The notes under the pieces: generated by a model | The model's input: the letters and a program-made list of their open reading frames with translations, nothing else | Told to the model about the DNA's origin: nothing | Database searches by the model: none | DNA from: Adiantum capillus-veneris | Taxonomy: Eukaryota; Streptophyta; Polypodiopsida; Polypodiales; Pteridaceae | DNA: 64,000 nucleotides | Assembly (NCBI GenBank): GCA_014529385.2 | Contig: CM043969.1 | Coordinates: 16,192,446-16,256,445 of the forward strand | Reading direction: 5' to 3' | Part shown: in pieces, positions 45,650 to 57,994 of the stretch | Layout of the letters: the number at the start of each line of letters is the position of its first letter | Numbering within the stretch: position 1 is the stretch's first letter | Program-made: the position numbers and the translations under genes

Positions 45650-47780
45650 CATGTGGGTTCAACAATAGGGATTATATTATTCTATATTTTCTCACATTTT
45701 CACAATTAGAAGGTGTTGAAAAAATGATCTTGAAAAGAATTTATAGATTGAATAGGAAAAGGGTCCCTTTTATTGCTGAAAAAATCATAGTTAAGGGGTT
45801 TTATAAGTAAGCCTTGAACGCACACGATAAAAATGTTTTACATATAGTGACACCCCGACCCAAGGCAAGGAAGATCTATAGTAGGACAACATCAAGGGAG
45901 ATCTGTAGCACGATATCATGCATGAAAAGGTTTTATGATTCACTCAGCATCGAAAACAGTCAACAAAGTTGGGGTAGATTTGGCATGCAAGGGAGAGCCA
46001 AAGGCAAGCGGTCATTTCTCAAGGAGAAGAACGGCCACAAAACCCATGTTCAAGCCATGCAAGGCATGGTGATAGTGGACTATCACGGGCAACATCCAAG
46101 GCAATATCTGTAACGCTGGGACTTCCTCAAGATGGGAAGAACATCCAAAGTTGGGCTATCGAGATGTATCATGCGAAGGCAAGTACTCACTGGTTGTTGT
46201 TCCATTTCAAGAAGCTGGTAGGGGCTTCTCTCTCTTTCCATCCCGCAGTTTTGGGTGTGAAAAGTTTTGGTAGATCAAGGATCGGTTCAAGAATCAAGGA
46301 AGCTCAAACATCCCGTCCATGTGATCGACACGGCAAGTTGATATAGCTAATTTACGAGGTAAGCGATAAATTTACATTTTGTTTGTCAAATTCTTTAATT
46401 ACATGCAGTGTGGCTATGGTATGCAATGAACATGTGTGCTATCATGGATGCTCTTCTATATATAATTGTGCAATTTAAGCACTGCAAGCACAAGCAAGAC
46501 ATGTAACAAAGAACTGTGACAACAGCAGATGATTCTAAGAATTCATGCAAGGCATGTGATCATGTCTCGATTAAGGAGCAACACGCCAAAAAGGATAATC
46601 CATTCAAAGGTTTCAATGACACTCCTCGACCTTGAATAAGGCAAGGTTGTCTGGAAGTAAAAGCAAATCAGGCATGGCTGATGACTTGTAAGTCAAAGGC
46701 AATCGGCAAGACCGATCCTTAATTCCAATTCCCAAAAGTTGACAGGCAGAATTGACTGTAATCAACCTTGTCAGCAAGATAGGTTTGGAAGGAAATTACA
46801 AATGGCTACTTACAAAGCAGCATTGGGCAACCCAGGTATATTTTGTTTGTGCAATTAATGTCGATATTTTTTGTGCTTTCTGTATAGTATCCTACTGGAC
46901 AAGGTTGACAAGTGGTAACAATCAACAAGTAAACCACACCCAAAAGTTTTTTAATATGCCAACTTGACAAGCAAATGTTGCTTTGGTTAAGTAGAGATTT
47001 TTAGTAAAATGAAATTTGATAGCTAAGATTCTAAGCTATCTATTTTCAAAGTTGGGCAATCTAAGCTCAAGAAGATCGATTCTCTTTTTTCTTTACATTT
47101 GTGTGTCAATAGGAACACCAGTGAGCTATGAGCACTTAGGTTGCATTCTGTTTCACCTTTTCAATGAAATTATGCAAAGAACAGCTTTAGTTTAGGGAAT
47201 ATTTCATATACGTTTCCAGAGTCTGGATATATGCTATTAGCATATAAACTTGTGAAAACTTGGCAACCTATTGTCTGTTGTGCAAAGCAAAGTGCTTTGC
47301 AGCATTCATGAGAACCAAGACTTCTAACAAGTGCCAACGTACTACCCATTGATTCGAGATCAAGGGAACTGGCACACGAGTTTGGAAAATTTGCCAATAT
47401 AGGAATATCAGCTCACACCTCTGCATGTATGGCATGCCAACCAAGTAGAATGAATTTCACCTCATCATTGTTACACTTTCACTATAATACCAGCTACTCT
47501 GTCAAGGACACAATAAGATATTGCATATTTAACATGATTTAATCAAATGTACTTCATTCACGCATGAGGCACCATATTGACGTCAACCCGATACAACCAC
47601 AACCATATACAAGGTAGGTGGGTCAAGCTACGGCTTATGATTTGCTACGTTTCTATGAGAGAGAAGCATGTGAACAATCTGCAGTATGCTTATAGGATAA
47701 GCTACAAGATAGGTATAACATGTACAATAGAATACACAAAGGGTATGTACTTCAATCACTTAAGGAATGTTCCTTAGCCC
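45650..47780. other. No supported gene
   Basis: Scattered open frames of under 100 codons without motifs. The GGCAAG-rich phrases at 45840-46360 and 46500-46740 hint at an old repeat, but I cannot define it. Confidence 0.45.
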
Positions 47781-47785
47781 AACAT

Positions 47786-49330
<1,545 letters not shown>

Positions 49331-49338
49331 TAGCACAC

Positions 49339-49356
49339 CATACCTCTGATACCACT
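49339..49356 (-). promoter_or_regulatory. tRNA-Met-type primer binding site (minus strand)
   Basis: Minus-strand TGGTATCAGAGG follows CCCATCAAG, a close match to the initiator tRNA-Met PBS. It marks the inner edge of an LTR at 49357. Confidence 0.6.
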
Positions 49357-49620
49357 TGATGGGAATGGGATCGTGCTAGCTAGGGTGGATGAAAGAGAAA
49401 CATAGTGCAATTGTGTGATTGTGTGTAAGCAAGATTATCACTCAAGTGAATTAGGTTGCAAGATAGATTATCTTGGACTCATAAACACAATCTTGAGTAT
49501 TGACTTAGCTTAGTACAGGCTCACCATAGACAAGCATGTAGTGCAAACTTGAGCTATGTTGTTTATTCATGAAAGTGAGCTTTAAGTAGCTCTACAGCTT
49601 GACTCCATTACATGTGGGAT
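49357..49620 (-). repeat. LTR fragment split by the full-length element
   Basis: Begins TGATGGGAATGGG (minus-strand LTR end CCCATCA) next to the PBS. It runs to 49620 and should continue at 60806 after the inserted element. GGCTATATAGGG near 60960 could hold its TATA box. The outer border is not defined. Confidence 0.45.
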
Positions 49621-50574
49621 TGTTGACCGCTGGGTCAACAACACAACATAACTCAAGTTTCGTACCAAAGTCTTATCTTTGCGAGCTATGAAATGCTGCG
49701 GATTATGGCTATAAACGTCATTTGTAATGAGTAGTTATTCTAGTTTCAGAAGCCGGGGTGCAATGGCACTTCCAGATTGTAAATACAAAGCCATTTGACC
49801 CTTTCAACCCCATTTTTGGTTAAACCTAAGGTAGCCTTAGTATATAAGGTACCTAGGTCATTTTGTAAAGGGACTTTTATCATAATCAAACTTAGCGTTG
49901 CCGTCTACTGTGTGTGAGAGAGAAAGAGAGTGAGTGTGAGCTTCATCCTCCCGCTACGCCCGGCTCGCTCAACACATTGGAGATCCGACTGCACCATTGC
50001 GGTAGGCTCGAGGAGAGCTACGCGACAACGCCAAGCATTCCCCGCGAGACGAAGCGCACATGCCGACGCATCTACGAGCTATTTGTGGCCGTAAGTGTAT
50101 CAAACGATGTCTGTTTTCTGCGTGCTAGTAGTCTATAGAATCGTGGCGACATAAGCTACGCATAGGTACTCATAAATTTCAATTTCGGGCACTTTCAAAA
50201 TTCGGCTCTGTCATCCTACGCGTTTTCCGCAGACGGGTTTAGAGTGAGGGTTTTGAGTGTAGAAGCTTAGGGACAGGTGTATCCTAGTGAGGGGATGGTG
50301 TTCCTTAAGTTTCGTACGAATCTGGCATGATTAGGTGAGTTACCTTTTGTATGTGTGTATGTGGCTAGGTGGTGTAGTTGAGAGCAGTGAGGTTCTTGAT
50401 TGTGGTTTAGTTGGCCTTCCTGAGTGTTGTATGTGTAGGATGGTCTCAGCCTGACAAGCTTAAGAGATTTCCTCCGTGTGCCTATCGTGTCATCTGTGTC
50501 CTCGATTGACATTATGTTGATCTAGGTAGTGTTTGCATGCACTTCATGGGTGTGTGAGTCTCCCCCGTCCAACA
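49621..50574 (+). repeat. 5' LTR (954 bp)
   Basis: Starts TGTTGACC-GCTG-GGTCAACA, an 8-bp perfect stem with a 4-base loop, and ends GTCCAACA. The TATA box TATATAAG is at 49841-49848. It also has one half of the leader palindrome (TCATCCTACGCG, about 50211). The small apparent ORF at 49914-50138 is unsupported. Confidence 0.97.
49841..49848 (+). promoter_or_regulatory. TATA box of the LTR
   Basis: TATATAAG, 220 bp into the LTR and conserved in the 3' LTR at about 60069. The transcript would start near 49870-49880, before the CTACTGTGTGTGAG phrase. Confidence 0.6.
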
Positions 50575-50595
50575 TTGGCACCGCTGCCGGGGACA
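50575..50595 (+). promoter_or_regulatory. Primer binding site, tRNA-Asp type
   Basis: TTGGCACCGCTGCCGGGGAC lies directly after the LTR end. Plant Athila/Tat elements use TGGCGCCGTTGCCGGGGA, complementary to tRNA-Asp; this site differs at two positions. Confidence 0.8.
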
Positions 50596-51117
50596 CAAGG
50601 AGCTAAGTAGGTTTCCTACTAACACTCATGTGATGGTTGCTTGATTTAGTTTCGGCTAAAGAAAGCATTTTTCTTAAGTGGATCCGGAAGAGGATATTCC
50701 GCGATCAGGTGGATAGCCAGGAAGCGTGTGTCTTGCCGAGGGTCTGCGACTAGATAGGTTTAGTTAGGATATGTGGATTAGAGTAGTTGTTGGTGGTCGA
50801 GTGATTTGTGAGGTGATAAACGCGTTTACTAGTCCGTGTGTGGCAGTGAAACGTTTTTCTACTCATAGATGCAAAACCCCATATGATTTGTAGGAGTAGC
50901 TTTAGGTAAGTGATCTGATTCTGATCTAGAGCTATTCAACACTAAATTATTTGCTAAAGTGCTTGATTGCATTTGAAATCACGGAAAAGTGTGCTTTTGA
51001 GGGTAAAAATGCATTAAACAAGCTTTTGTGGATATTTTTGTATGACTGACTGATGCTGTGCATATAAAAGAGCAATCGCAAGGGTTCTGTGAAGAAAACC
51101 TGCAATTCTGTAAACAT

Positions 51118-52531
51118 AGACATCCTACGCGTAGGATGTCTCAAGAGGGTTCTGGAGACCAAATTTTGAAATTCTGAGTTGACCAGTGGGTTCAGAGGGT
51201 AGGTTTTACCCTAGTAACATATTGACTTGGGTGTTTTTCCCTACTTTTGTTGACCAAAAGCCAAAAAGCGGAGTCAGAAAACGTAAAATTTCAGAAAAGG
51301 CTTAAATTGAGTGATTTTTGCATGTTTTTGCAATTGTGAAGCATAATTGCACTTGCTGAGAGCATGAGGAAGCATCAAGGACACTTCAGTCTGAAAAAAT
51401 TAGCAGTAGACATCCTACACGTAGGATGTCTACAGGGTGATTTGGGCATTTTTTTGAAAATCTGAGGTTACCAGTGTGTTTAGAAGGTAGGTTTTACCCT
51501 ATTTTCACCTGGAAAGTGGAAATTTGACCAAATTTTGACAGATCAAAACCAAAAGACGAGAATTGCCAGACATCCTACCCAAATTGTGTCCAAGGCCTAA
51601 TTTTGAGACCAAACCATAGGATGACTCCAAAGGCATGTTCTAAATGTTGTATTGAGTGACTGAAAGGGGTTTCACCTCATTTGGGTGAGAAAATTGGGTT
51701 CAAATCGGACTTTAACACTTTTGACTGAAAAAGGCAAGAACAGCTAAAATTTGGGTCTTTTGAGATCCAAACTCAAATCTAATCATACCACTGGGTTACT
51801 GACATCAAGGGGAAGCTGTGGGACAAGTCTGGGGTCAAACAGGCCAAAAAGACATCCTACGCGTAGGATGTCATATGTGTGATTTTGCACTCCAAACTTA
51901 ATTTTGAGCATACCACTGTGATCAGCACCATAAGGAGAGTCTGTGGTTCAAATTTGGGGAAATTCTGAGAAGTTAGACATCCTACGTGTAGGATGTCTAC
52001 TGCATAATTCTGAAACCAAAATTCTACTGTGACCATAGCAAGGTGTTGTATAGCCTTAGGCAAGCCTCCTAGTCAAATTTTGTCCAATTTGGAGTTGATT
52101 TGACTTAGGAATTCACCAGAACAGACATCAGGCTTTTGGAACAGATTCTTGATCATTTGACCAACCTATAGGTGTCAGAATCAAAAAGTAAAAATAGCTG
52201 TGAGTTTAGCACATCAAGGGGAAGCTACAGTGCAAGTTTGAGCTGAAATAGAGCAAAAAGACATCCTACGCATAGGATGTCTCTAGCTTGATTTAGGACT
52301 CCAAACCAACTTATGAGCACACCACTGTGATCAGCACACCAAGGAGAAGCTGGGGTGAAAATTTCAAGTCATTCTGAGCAAAAAGACATCCTACACGTAG
52401 GATGTCTCAAGGCCATTTTTAAATCCAAATGAAAATCTGAGCATACCATTGTGTTGCTGGACTTAAGGGGAGTCTCTGGACCAAATTTTGTTAAATTCTG
52501 AGCATATAGACATACTACGCGTAGGATGTCT
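51118..52531. repeat. Palindrome array I in the element leader
   Basis: Copies start at 51118, 51408, 51568 (left half only), 51850, 51975, 52259, 52384 and 52508. The core ACATCCTACGCGTAGGATGT is a perfect palindrome and extends to 24 bp in the first copy. Variants keep the arms and differ mainly in the central bases. Steps are 290, 160, 282, 125, 284, 125 and 124. Flanks are related too (ACCACTGTGATCAGCAC, AAGGAGA.GCTG, CAAATTTGG..AATTCTGAG), so this is a decayed tandem repeat whose best-kept part is the palindrome. No coding is present from 50596 to 52960. Confidence 0.9.
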
Positions 52532-52960
52532 CTAGGCCAGTTTTAGGGTCCAACTATACCTTAGACCACACAGAAGTGTTCACAGTGTCACAGAGATCCC
52601 AAATCTTCTTCCATTCTAAAACTGCATTTCATTGTTTTGGCCATAACTTTCACAAACGGTATTGGATCGGAAAAGTTTTTATATCAAAATGTAGCTTGAG
52701 AGCGGCTCTACAGATCTTAGAGAAAAACATGAACTAAATGTATGCCAATGGCAATCATTTAGTTCAACTTTGAAAAAAACATCGTTTGAGGCCTCAAAAT
52801 TCATCCGGAAGTCAGGGGTGTGTAAAAGCGACAATTTGCGAGAATTGTGACGAAACAGTTGCGGTTTTGGACATAGTTTCGACTTTTCCCTAATCAAAGC
52901 ACTTGAACACAGTGGACTAAGTCTAATTAAACCAAGAAAAAGCTCTTAAGCCCAGAAATC

Positions 52961-53830
52961 ATGTCTACCCTAGATTCAAACGCAGCTTACACAAGCTTGG
53001 AGATCCCGACGATAGAGGAATATCCTCCCACAATGGATCTTCCAAACTTGCAATTGATAAAGACCCATCTTGTTGAGAGAGTTTGGATGATTGGTCATGA
53101 GAGTGAAGGACTATATAGATACATTGAGGACAATGAGATCAATCTTTATAGGTGCTCAGATCCATACCTAGAAGAGATAACGGATTACAAGCTCTTATAT
53201 GTTTACACATACGGAGTCAACTGTCAATGGAGATCTATAGTTGTCGACAAGTATGGACAAGAATACAGAGTTGTAGAAAGCACAAATCCACAGACTGTAC
53301 TAGAAAGAGGTGGATATTTGGTCAATGAAGGACCACAAATGCCTCCACCAAACACGAGAATTCCTATAGGAGTTCCAAGAAGAGAGCCACCAGGATTCCC
53401 TTCAAGAGCGATAACGAGAGAAGGATTGGGAGAGTCTCTGGTTAGACTTGTAGACAATCGACGAGTTAGACCATCCCAAGTCCAGAAATGGGTAAACAGA
53501 AAATACTCCGGAGATGAAGATCCGAGAGATCATGTAGCGGCTTTTAGAAGAGTGATTAGAGCAGAGGAAGTTTCAGATTTTGCGACACAGTTTGCAGGAT
53601 TTGGATTGACTCTAGAAGATGATGCAGCTACTTGGTTCGACTCGGTGGAAATATGGGATTTTGAGACCCTAGATGAGCTGTTTGAGGAGTTTATTGAAGA
53701 ATTCTCGCCAAAAGGCATTTCTCACAACACGGTCTCGCAAATCCATAGATTCAAACAGAAAGAGGATGAATCAGTACGCAAAGCATCATTACGGCTCAAG
53801 AGATATGTTAAGCTCTGTCCGAGAGCGTAA
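52961..53830 (+). CDS. Gag capsid protein
   Basis: 289 residues from ATG 52961 to TAA. Residues 1-170 are unassigned (LLYVYTYGVNCQWRSIVVDK). Residues about 185-285 form a retrotransposon Gag capsid domain: KYSGDEDPRDHVAAFRRVI, GLTLEDDAATWFDSV, LFEEFIEEFSPKGISHNTV, RFKQKEDESVRKASLRLKRY. The next open piece (53873-54361) is in the same frame after one stop, so Gag was probably longer and this TAA is a lesion or the result of a nearby frameshift (GAG AGC GTA ATT ACC is readable in +1). Confidence 0.85.
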   Translation: MSTLDSNAAYTSLEIPTIEEYPPTMDLPNLQLIKTHLVERVWMIGHESEGLYRYIEDNEINLYRCSDPYLEEITDYKLLYVYTYGVNCQWRSIVVDKYGQEYRVVESTNPQTVLERGGYLVNEGPQMPPPNTRIPIGVPRREPPGFPSRAITREGLGESLVRLVDNRRVRPSQVQKWVNRKYSGDEDPRDHVAAFRRVIRAEEVSDFATQFAGFGLTLEDDAATWFDSVEIWDFETLDELFEEFIEEFSPKGISHNTVSQIHRFKQKEDESVRKASLRLKRYVKLCPRA

Positions 53831-54361
53831 TTACCTACGCAAGCACGACTGCTGCTGATCTTTATCCAGGGAATGAGACATGCTGGCCTTCAGAAGGATC
53901 TGCATATGATAAGGAGGATGACGCTAAACGAGTTGATCAAAGAAGCTCTTTATCTAGTGGATAACTGTGAGGCATACAAAGAAAAGGACTTAAAGAGTCA
54001 AGGAGATGACACATCCTCTCAGCACAGTGTTTCACAGATAAGTGAGTCCATTGCCAAGCCAACGGCACCTATTGATCAAGAAAAGCTTATTGACGACTTG
54101 GTCAAGAGGTTGATTCCTCTTGTAAGGTCTGATTCGGGAGAACCGAAGTGGTGTGAAATTGAGAGAAAATGGATGAACCATACGGAGGAAGAGTGCTATT
54201 ATAGCATGGAAAATGCTAGGGAAAGGTATGTACAACCTGTTCCAGAAGCACCTATTCCATCTAGATACATTATGGGGAATGCGCCAAGACCAGTAGGAGT
54301 ATTAAGGCCACAGCTTGTCTTAGGACAACAACCTCCGCTGCCAGGTGCTAGAATGCCGTAG
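53831..54361 (+). CDS. Gag continuation
   Basis: In frame with the capsid ORF after its TAA. It reads LLLIFIQGMRHAGLQKDLHM, RRMTLNELIKEALYLVDNCE, then an acidic linker and KWCEIERKWMNHTEEECYY, ending at TAG 54359. The text looks like the C-terminal helices of a Gag capsid and its linker. Moving from here to the next long ORF needs a -1 shift. Confidence 0.65.
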   Translation, partial: LPTQARLLLIFIQGMRHAGLQKDLHMIRRMTLNELIKEALYLVDNCEAYKEKDLKSQGDDTSSQHSVSQISESIAKPTAPIDQEKLIDDLVKRLIPLVRSDSGEPKWCEIERKWMNHTEEECYYSMENARERYVQPVPEAPIPSRYIMGNAPRPVGVLRPQLVLGQQPPLPGARMP

Positions 54362-54561
54362 ACATGAGATACATGCCAATGATGGAAGCATCAAATAAAC
54401 CAACGCTAGTACCAGCTACAATGTGGTATAGCAACCAAAGTGGGTACTACCCTTTGGAGCAACAAAATGTGAGAGAAACACATGGAGTGGTGAGGCCGGT
54501 ATAACCTCCACCTCCTGGTTTTCAGTCGAAAGAAAGAAGGTATGAAATAGACGAAAGGACA

Positions 54562-57426
54562 TTGCGATTCATTGCAAATAGCGGCTTATCTAGGTCAAAT
54601 CTTGCTTATAGCCAAGAGGAAATGCTAAAAGAATCTCCTCAACCAGAGACAGATTGTCACAAAAGTCGTGACAACCACTTGGTCAAACAATGTCCTTATA
54701 CGGAGATCACTGAAGTAAATGCCTATTGTCTTGAGTGTGGCATCACTCACTTGATCCCCGATTGCCCGAAAAAACCAAACCAAATCAGGAAAATCACGAC
54801 AAATGTATCAGGGATTGTTCAGCTCCCTAGTAGCTCAGAAAATGAAAATGTCGTACCAGTTCAAGTGGTTACGAGAGCACAAGCTCAAAAGAAAGCTGAT
54901 GAGAATCCAGAGACAAAGAACACGGAAAGTGACATGGGTCCAAAGACAGATGATGGACCAAAGACCGACGCACCTAGTCAAAAAACCAAGGGCAAAAGAA
55001 ATAGTTGGAAAGCTAGAAAGACTAGGATGAAAGCACGCAGGGAACGAGAGCAAAAATCCCTAGCTGAGAAGCTTACCGAAGCTGAGGAGAAGATAAAACA
55101 ACACGAGGAAAAGGAGGCACCTTCTCTTACACAGATGGTTAAACCTCTAGAAGAACCATCCACAGATGAGAAACCGAGAAGTGCTAGTTCAGGAGGATCT
55201 GTGTTGGCAGAGAAGGTTAATGAGACATTAGATGCCCTCTTGAAAGCCTATGATGGGAGGCTCAAAAACAACCAAACCCAAGAACAAAGGTGGATGACAT
55301 ATCCCTATACGGAACTAGAAAAGCAAAGGTTTGAAATGTGCCATAAAATGATTCAAACAGCCCAAGCTTTACTAGAAACACCAGTTGCAAAACCTGAGGA
55401 CGTGAGCCGTGTCATGCCTAAACAAGTAATCCCACCAAACCAGGAACTAAAAGAGCCAAATTCTAGTCATGAGCACATACCAAACCTCAAAGACCCAGCA
55501 TTAGAACCAAGGATAGTACTGAATACCACGGATAACTCTTCCGAGGGATTCCACCAAGCTATACCTACGGATTGTAAAGAGATAGATGGTATTGACGAAT
55601 TGTGGAAACAAGTCAGAGAGGCCAATGAAGCCGATGACCTAAGAAGACGAGTAGACAAGACTGGTGATGAACGAGGAGTGTTTCTACCACCAATAGAGGA
55701 ATTTGAGACTGGATCTCAAATGAATCTAGACGTGAGATCGTGTTGGGGCGACAAAGGATTTGTACAATCTATGGATAGTCAACCCCATTCGCTAAGAACA
55801 CTACCGTCCTGCATGGGAGAGTACGAGACCAAGTCAGATGTGGTTGCAGTCCCATCACAGAGACTGTCTCCTAACAAGGCCATCGATTCAAAGGGGCTAG
55901 TAGATATTCTATCTACCCCAGTCACCTGTACAATAGTGTTAGCCGAATTGCTCAGAATAAGACCAAACATGTGGGCTAATGTGGGTAAATGTCTAGAGAA
56001 ATTTGGTGTAAAAACCCCAATGACTCAAATCGAGGAAGGCATCAAAGAGCTTGAAATGCCTCAACTAAATACTAGGCCAGTTCCATTAAACAAGGTAGGC
56101 GAGTATTACGAGGGAGAAGATGGAAACACCACCCTTCCTGTGGAATTCAATGGTGTACAAACCATGGCAATCCTTGACAGTGGAGCTGGTGTGGCCATTG
56201 CAACCAAAGAGGTTTGGAAATGGGGAAAACCTGCCTTGAGATCCACACGAATGACCCTGCAGCTTGCAGTCGGACACAAGGAAAAGCCCATAGGACTGCT
56301 AGAAAAAGTAATTGTTACTTCTTGTGGCATTGAACATGAACACACTTTTGCTGTTGTTGACTTTGGCAAGAAGAACAACTATGAAATCATTCTAGGAAGA
56401 CCATTCATGCGACAATTGAAAATGGTCCAAGATTGGGGTTATGACCATATATACCTGAGACATATGGAAACCATAACAAAGGTAAACTTGAGGGACCATA
56501 GCTATAGGGATGTGACGAGAACACCGGTTGAGGAGTTTGATTCCGCCACAGTTGCAGGATCAGAACTTCCAGCTTGGTTAGGTAAGCCTAAAGAACTGTG
56601 GATGTGTGGAGCTTCACAATGTGGTAGCTTGAAACATGAGGAATGTATCCTAGAGCGAGCTATGGAGGATAGGGACTATATCCCAGAACCATTTCCTGAA
56701 GAAGAGTTAGAGCCTTTTGGATGGGAACACATCTTGGCTACTCTGGACTTGTGCGCCGTGGAGGATGCTCCCACAACAAAGTTTTGTGATGAAAATGGCT
56801 ATGATGTCGTTCCTTATTTTGCAGTGAGTGTAATCCAGGAAAATGAAGAGAACCAGACATCAACAAGCTCTCGAAATAAGGATCAAACAAAGAAATGTGG
56901 AGAATCAAAAGATGAAGAAGACGACGAGTTCTATGACTCTGTAGAACACTTCGAGCTTCAAGAAGATCGACGGCCCAGGAATCAATGTCATCGATACACG
57001 AATAAAGTGCATCAAAAGTGGATTCCAAAGTCCTCCGTGAAGACACAGCCACCACAATCATCCTTATACATGGCTCCTAATAAGGATGCAAAGACTCAGC
57101 TAGGAGGAATACGACCAGAGCAACGAGCTAACAATGCTCTAATCAATGGGCTAGAAAAGTCCTCCAAGAAACTACCACCCACGAGCAAACAAACAGTAAC
57201 TTTCCACTACCAGCCAAAAAATCAAGGGAAAGTACAAGAAGTCAACCTTGCTGAGGATAGTAGCGATAGTGATGAATCTTACGACATCCCCTATCATCAA
57301 CTTAGACCATCGCTATCACCAACCCATTCAACAACAACCATGACAGGTCAAAAGAACAGGACAACAAGTCAAAGCCAAAAAGCTCGACAAATCTGGATAC
57401 CAAAAAGCCAGATCGTCCAAAAATAG
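54562..57426 (+). CDS. Zinc knuckle, retropepsin and W-x-P-K polyprotein
   Basis: 954 residues. Two tandem knuckle-like motifs lie at the N-terminus: residues 32-44 CHKSRDNHLVKQC (second Cys replaced by Ser) and 56-68 CLECGITHLIPDC. Residues 100-250 are Lys/Glu-rich and coiled-coil-like (KLTEAEEKIKQHEEKE). The retropepsin covers about 510-650: active site AILDSGAGVAIATK with D539-S-G, then YEIILGRPFMRQL at 608-620. The tail holds KWIPKS (W820) and IWIPKS (W945). Proteases of this kind cut the Gag polyprotein. No RT follows. The DSG triad is intact, so the protease may work. Confidence 0.85.
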   Translation: MRFIANSGLSRSNLAYSQEEMLKESPQPETDCHKSRDNHLVKQCPYTEITEVNAYCLECGITHLIPDCPKKPNQIRKITTNVSGIVQLPSSSENENVVPVQVVTRAQAQKKADENPETKNTESDMGPKTDDGPKTDAPSQKTKGKRNSWKARKTRMKARREREQKSLAEKLTEAEEKIKQHEEKEAPSLTQMVKPLEEPSTDEKPRSASSGGSVLAEKVNETLDALLKAYDGRLKNNQTQEQRWMTYPYTELEKQRFEMCHKMIQTAQALLETPVAKPEDVSRVMPKQVIPPNQELKEPNSSHEHIPNLKDPALEPRIVLNTTDNSSEGFHQAIPTDCKEIDGIDELWKQVREANEADDLRRRVDKTGDERGVFLPPIEEFETGSQMNLDVRSCWGDKGFVQSMDSQPHSLRTLPSCMGEYETKSDVVAVPSQRLSPNKAIDSKGLVDILSTPVTCTIVLAELLRIRPNMWANVGKCLEKFGVKTPMTQIEEGIKELEMPQLNTRPVPLNKVGEYYEGEDGNTTLPVEFNGVQTMAILDSGAGVAIATKEVWKWGKPALRSTRMTLQLAVGHKEKPIGLLEKVIVTSCGIEHEHTFAVVDFGKKNNYEIILGRPFMRQLKMVQDWGYDHIYLRHMETITKVNLRDHSYRDVTRTPVEEFDSATVAGSELPAWLGKPKELWMCGASQCGSLKHEECILERAMEDRDYIPEPFPEEELEPFGWEHILATLDLCAVEDAPTTKFCDENGYDVVPYFAVSVIQENEENQTSTSSRNKDQTKKCGESKDEEDDEFYDSVEHFELQEDRRPRNQCHRYTNKVHQKWIPKSSVKTQPPQSSLYMAPNKDAKTQLGGIRPEQRANNALINGLEKSSKKLPPTSKQTVTFHYQPKNQGKVQEVNLAEDSSDSDESYDIPYHQLRPSLSPTHSTTTMTGQKNRTTSQSQKARQIWIPKSQIVQK

Positions 57427-57885
57427 ATATGGATCAAGAAGACAAAGATCTCTAATGACAAATCACAAGATCCAACACCAAAACAAAAGCAAGGAAAGCG
57501 TGCACGAACGGGTAAGAATATTACAAAGTCAGAAGCTTTCACAACTCAGGTTTGGGCTCCAAAGAAGTTGATTCAAGCACAAAAAAATCAAGAATTCATT
57601 TGGATTCCAAAACAACCAGAGTATCAACTTTCAAAGCCTAAATCCCGTCACCAACCAAGCGTACAAGGGTTGAAGCAAAGACCTTTGTTGACTCACACAA
57701 CAAAAAGGTGGATCCCAAAGAAGTCTCTTCAAACACAAACGAAGCACGGGCAAGTATGGGTTCCCAAACAAGAGCCAACAACAAAAGAGCCAATAATCGC
57801 AAAGAAATGGGTCCCAAAGAAGAACAACAAAACTGTTGTCAGTGCATCACCGCTTGAATTCTTACAATTCTTCCTACGATTATAG
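57427..57885 (+). CDS. Continuation of the W-x-P-K tail after one stop
   Basis: The same reading frame continues past TAG 57424 for 153 codons with IWIKKT, VWAPKK, IWIPKQ, RWIPKK, VWVPKQ and KWVPKK, ending at TAG near 57883. Spacing between tryptophans is about 12 to 40 residues. Basic, Gln-rich, probably disordered. Either the stop is a mutation or it is read through at low level. Confidence 0.7.
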   Translation: MWIKKTKISNDKSQDPTPKQKQGKRARTGKNITKSEAFTTQVWAPKKLIQAQKNQEFIWIPKQPEYQLSKPKSRHQPSVQGLKQRPLLTHTTKRWIPKKSLQTQTKHGQVWVPKQEPTTKEPIIAKKWVPKKNNKTVVSASPLEFLQFFLRL

Positions 57886-57994
57886 TACAGTTAGAAGAGA
57901 GCAAGTCGCTTCAATCAAGCAACGATACAGGAGCTTCAAAGACCATTACATTGCTTAGAATAGGAAGCCTCGCCAACAAATGCCAATAAGCAAA

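Noticed and set aside
51118-52531. CRISPR-like array
   Set aside because: Regular short palindromes recall CRISPR repeats, but spacing is 125-290 bp with related spacers, in a plant retrotransposon leader.
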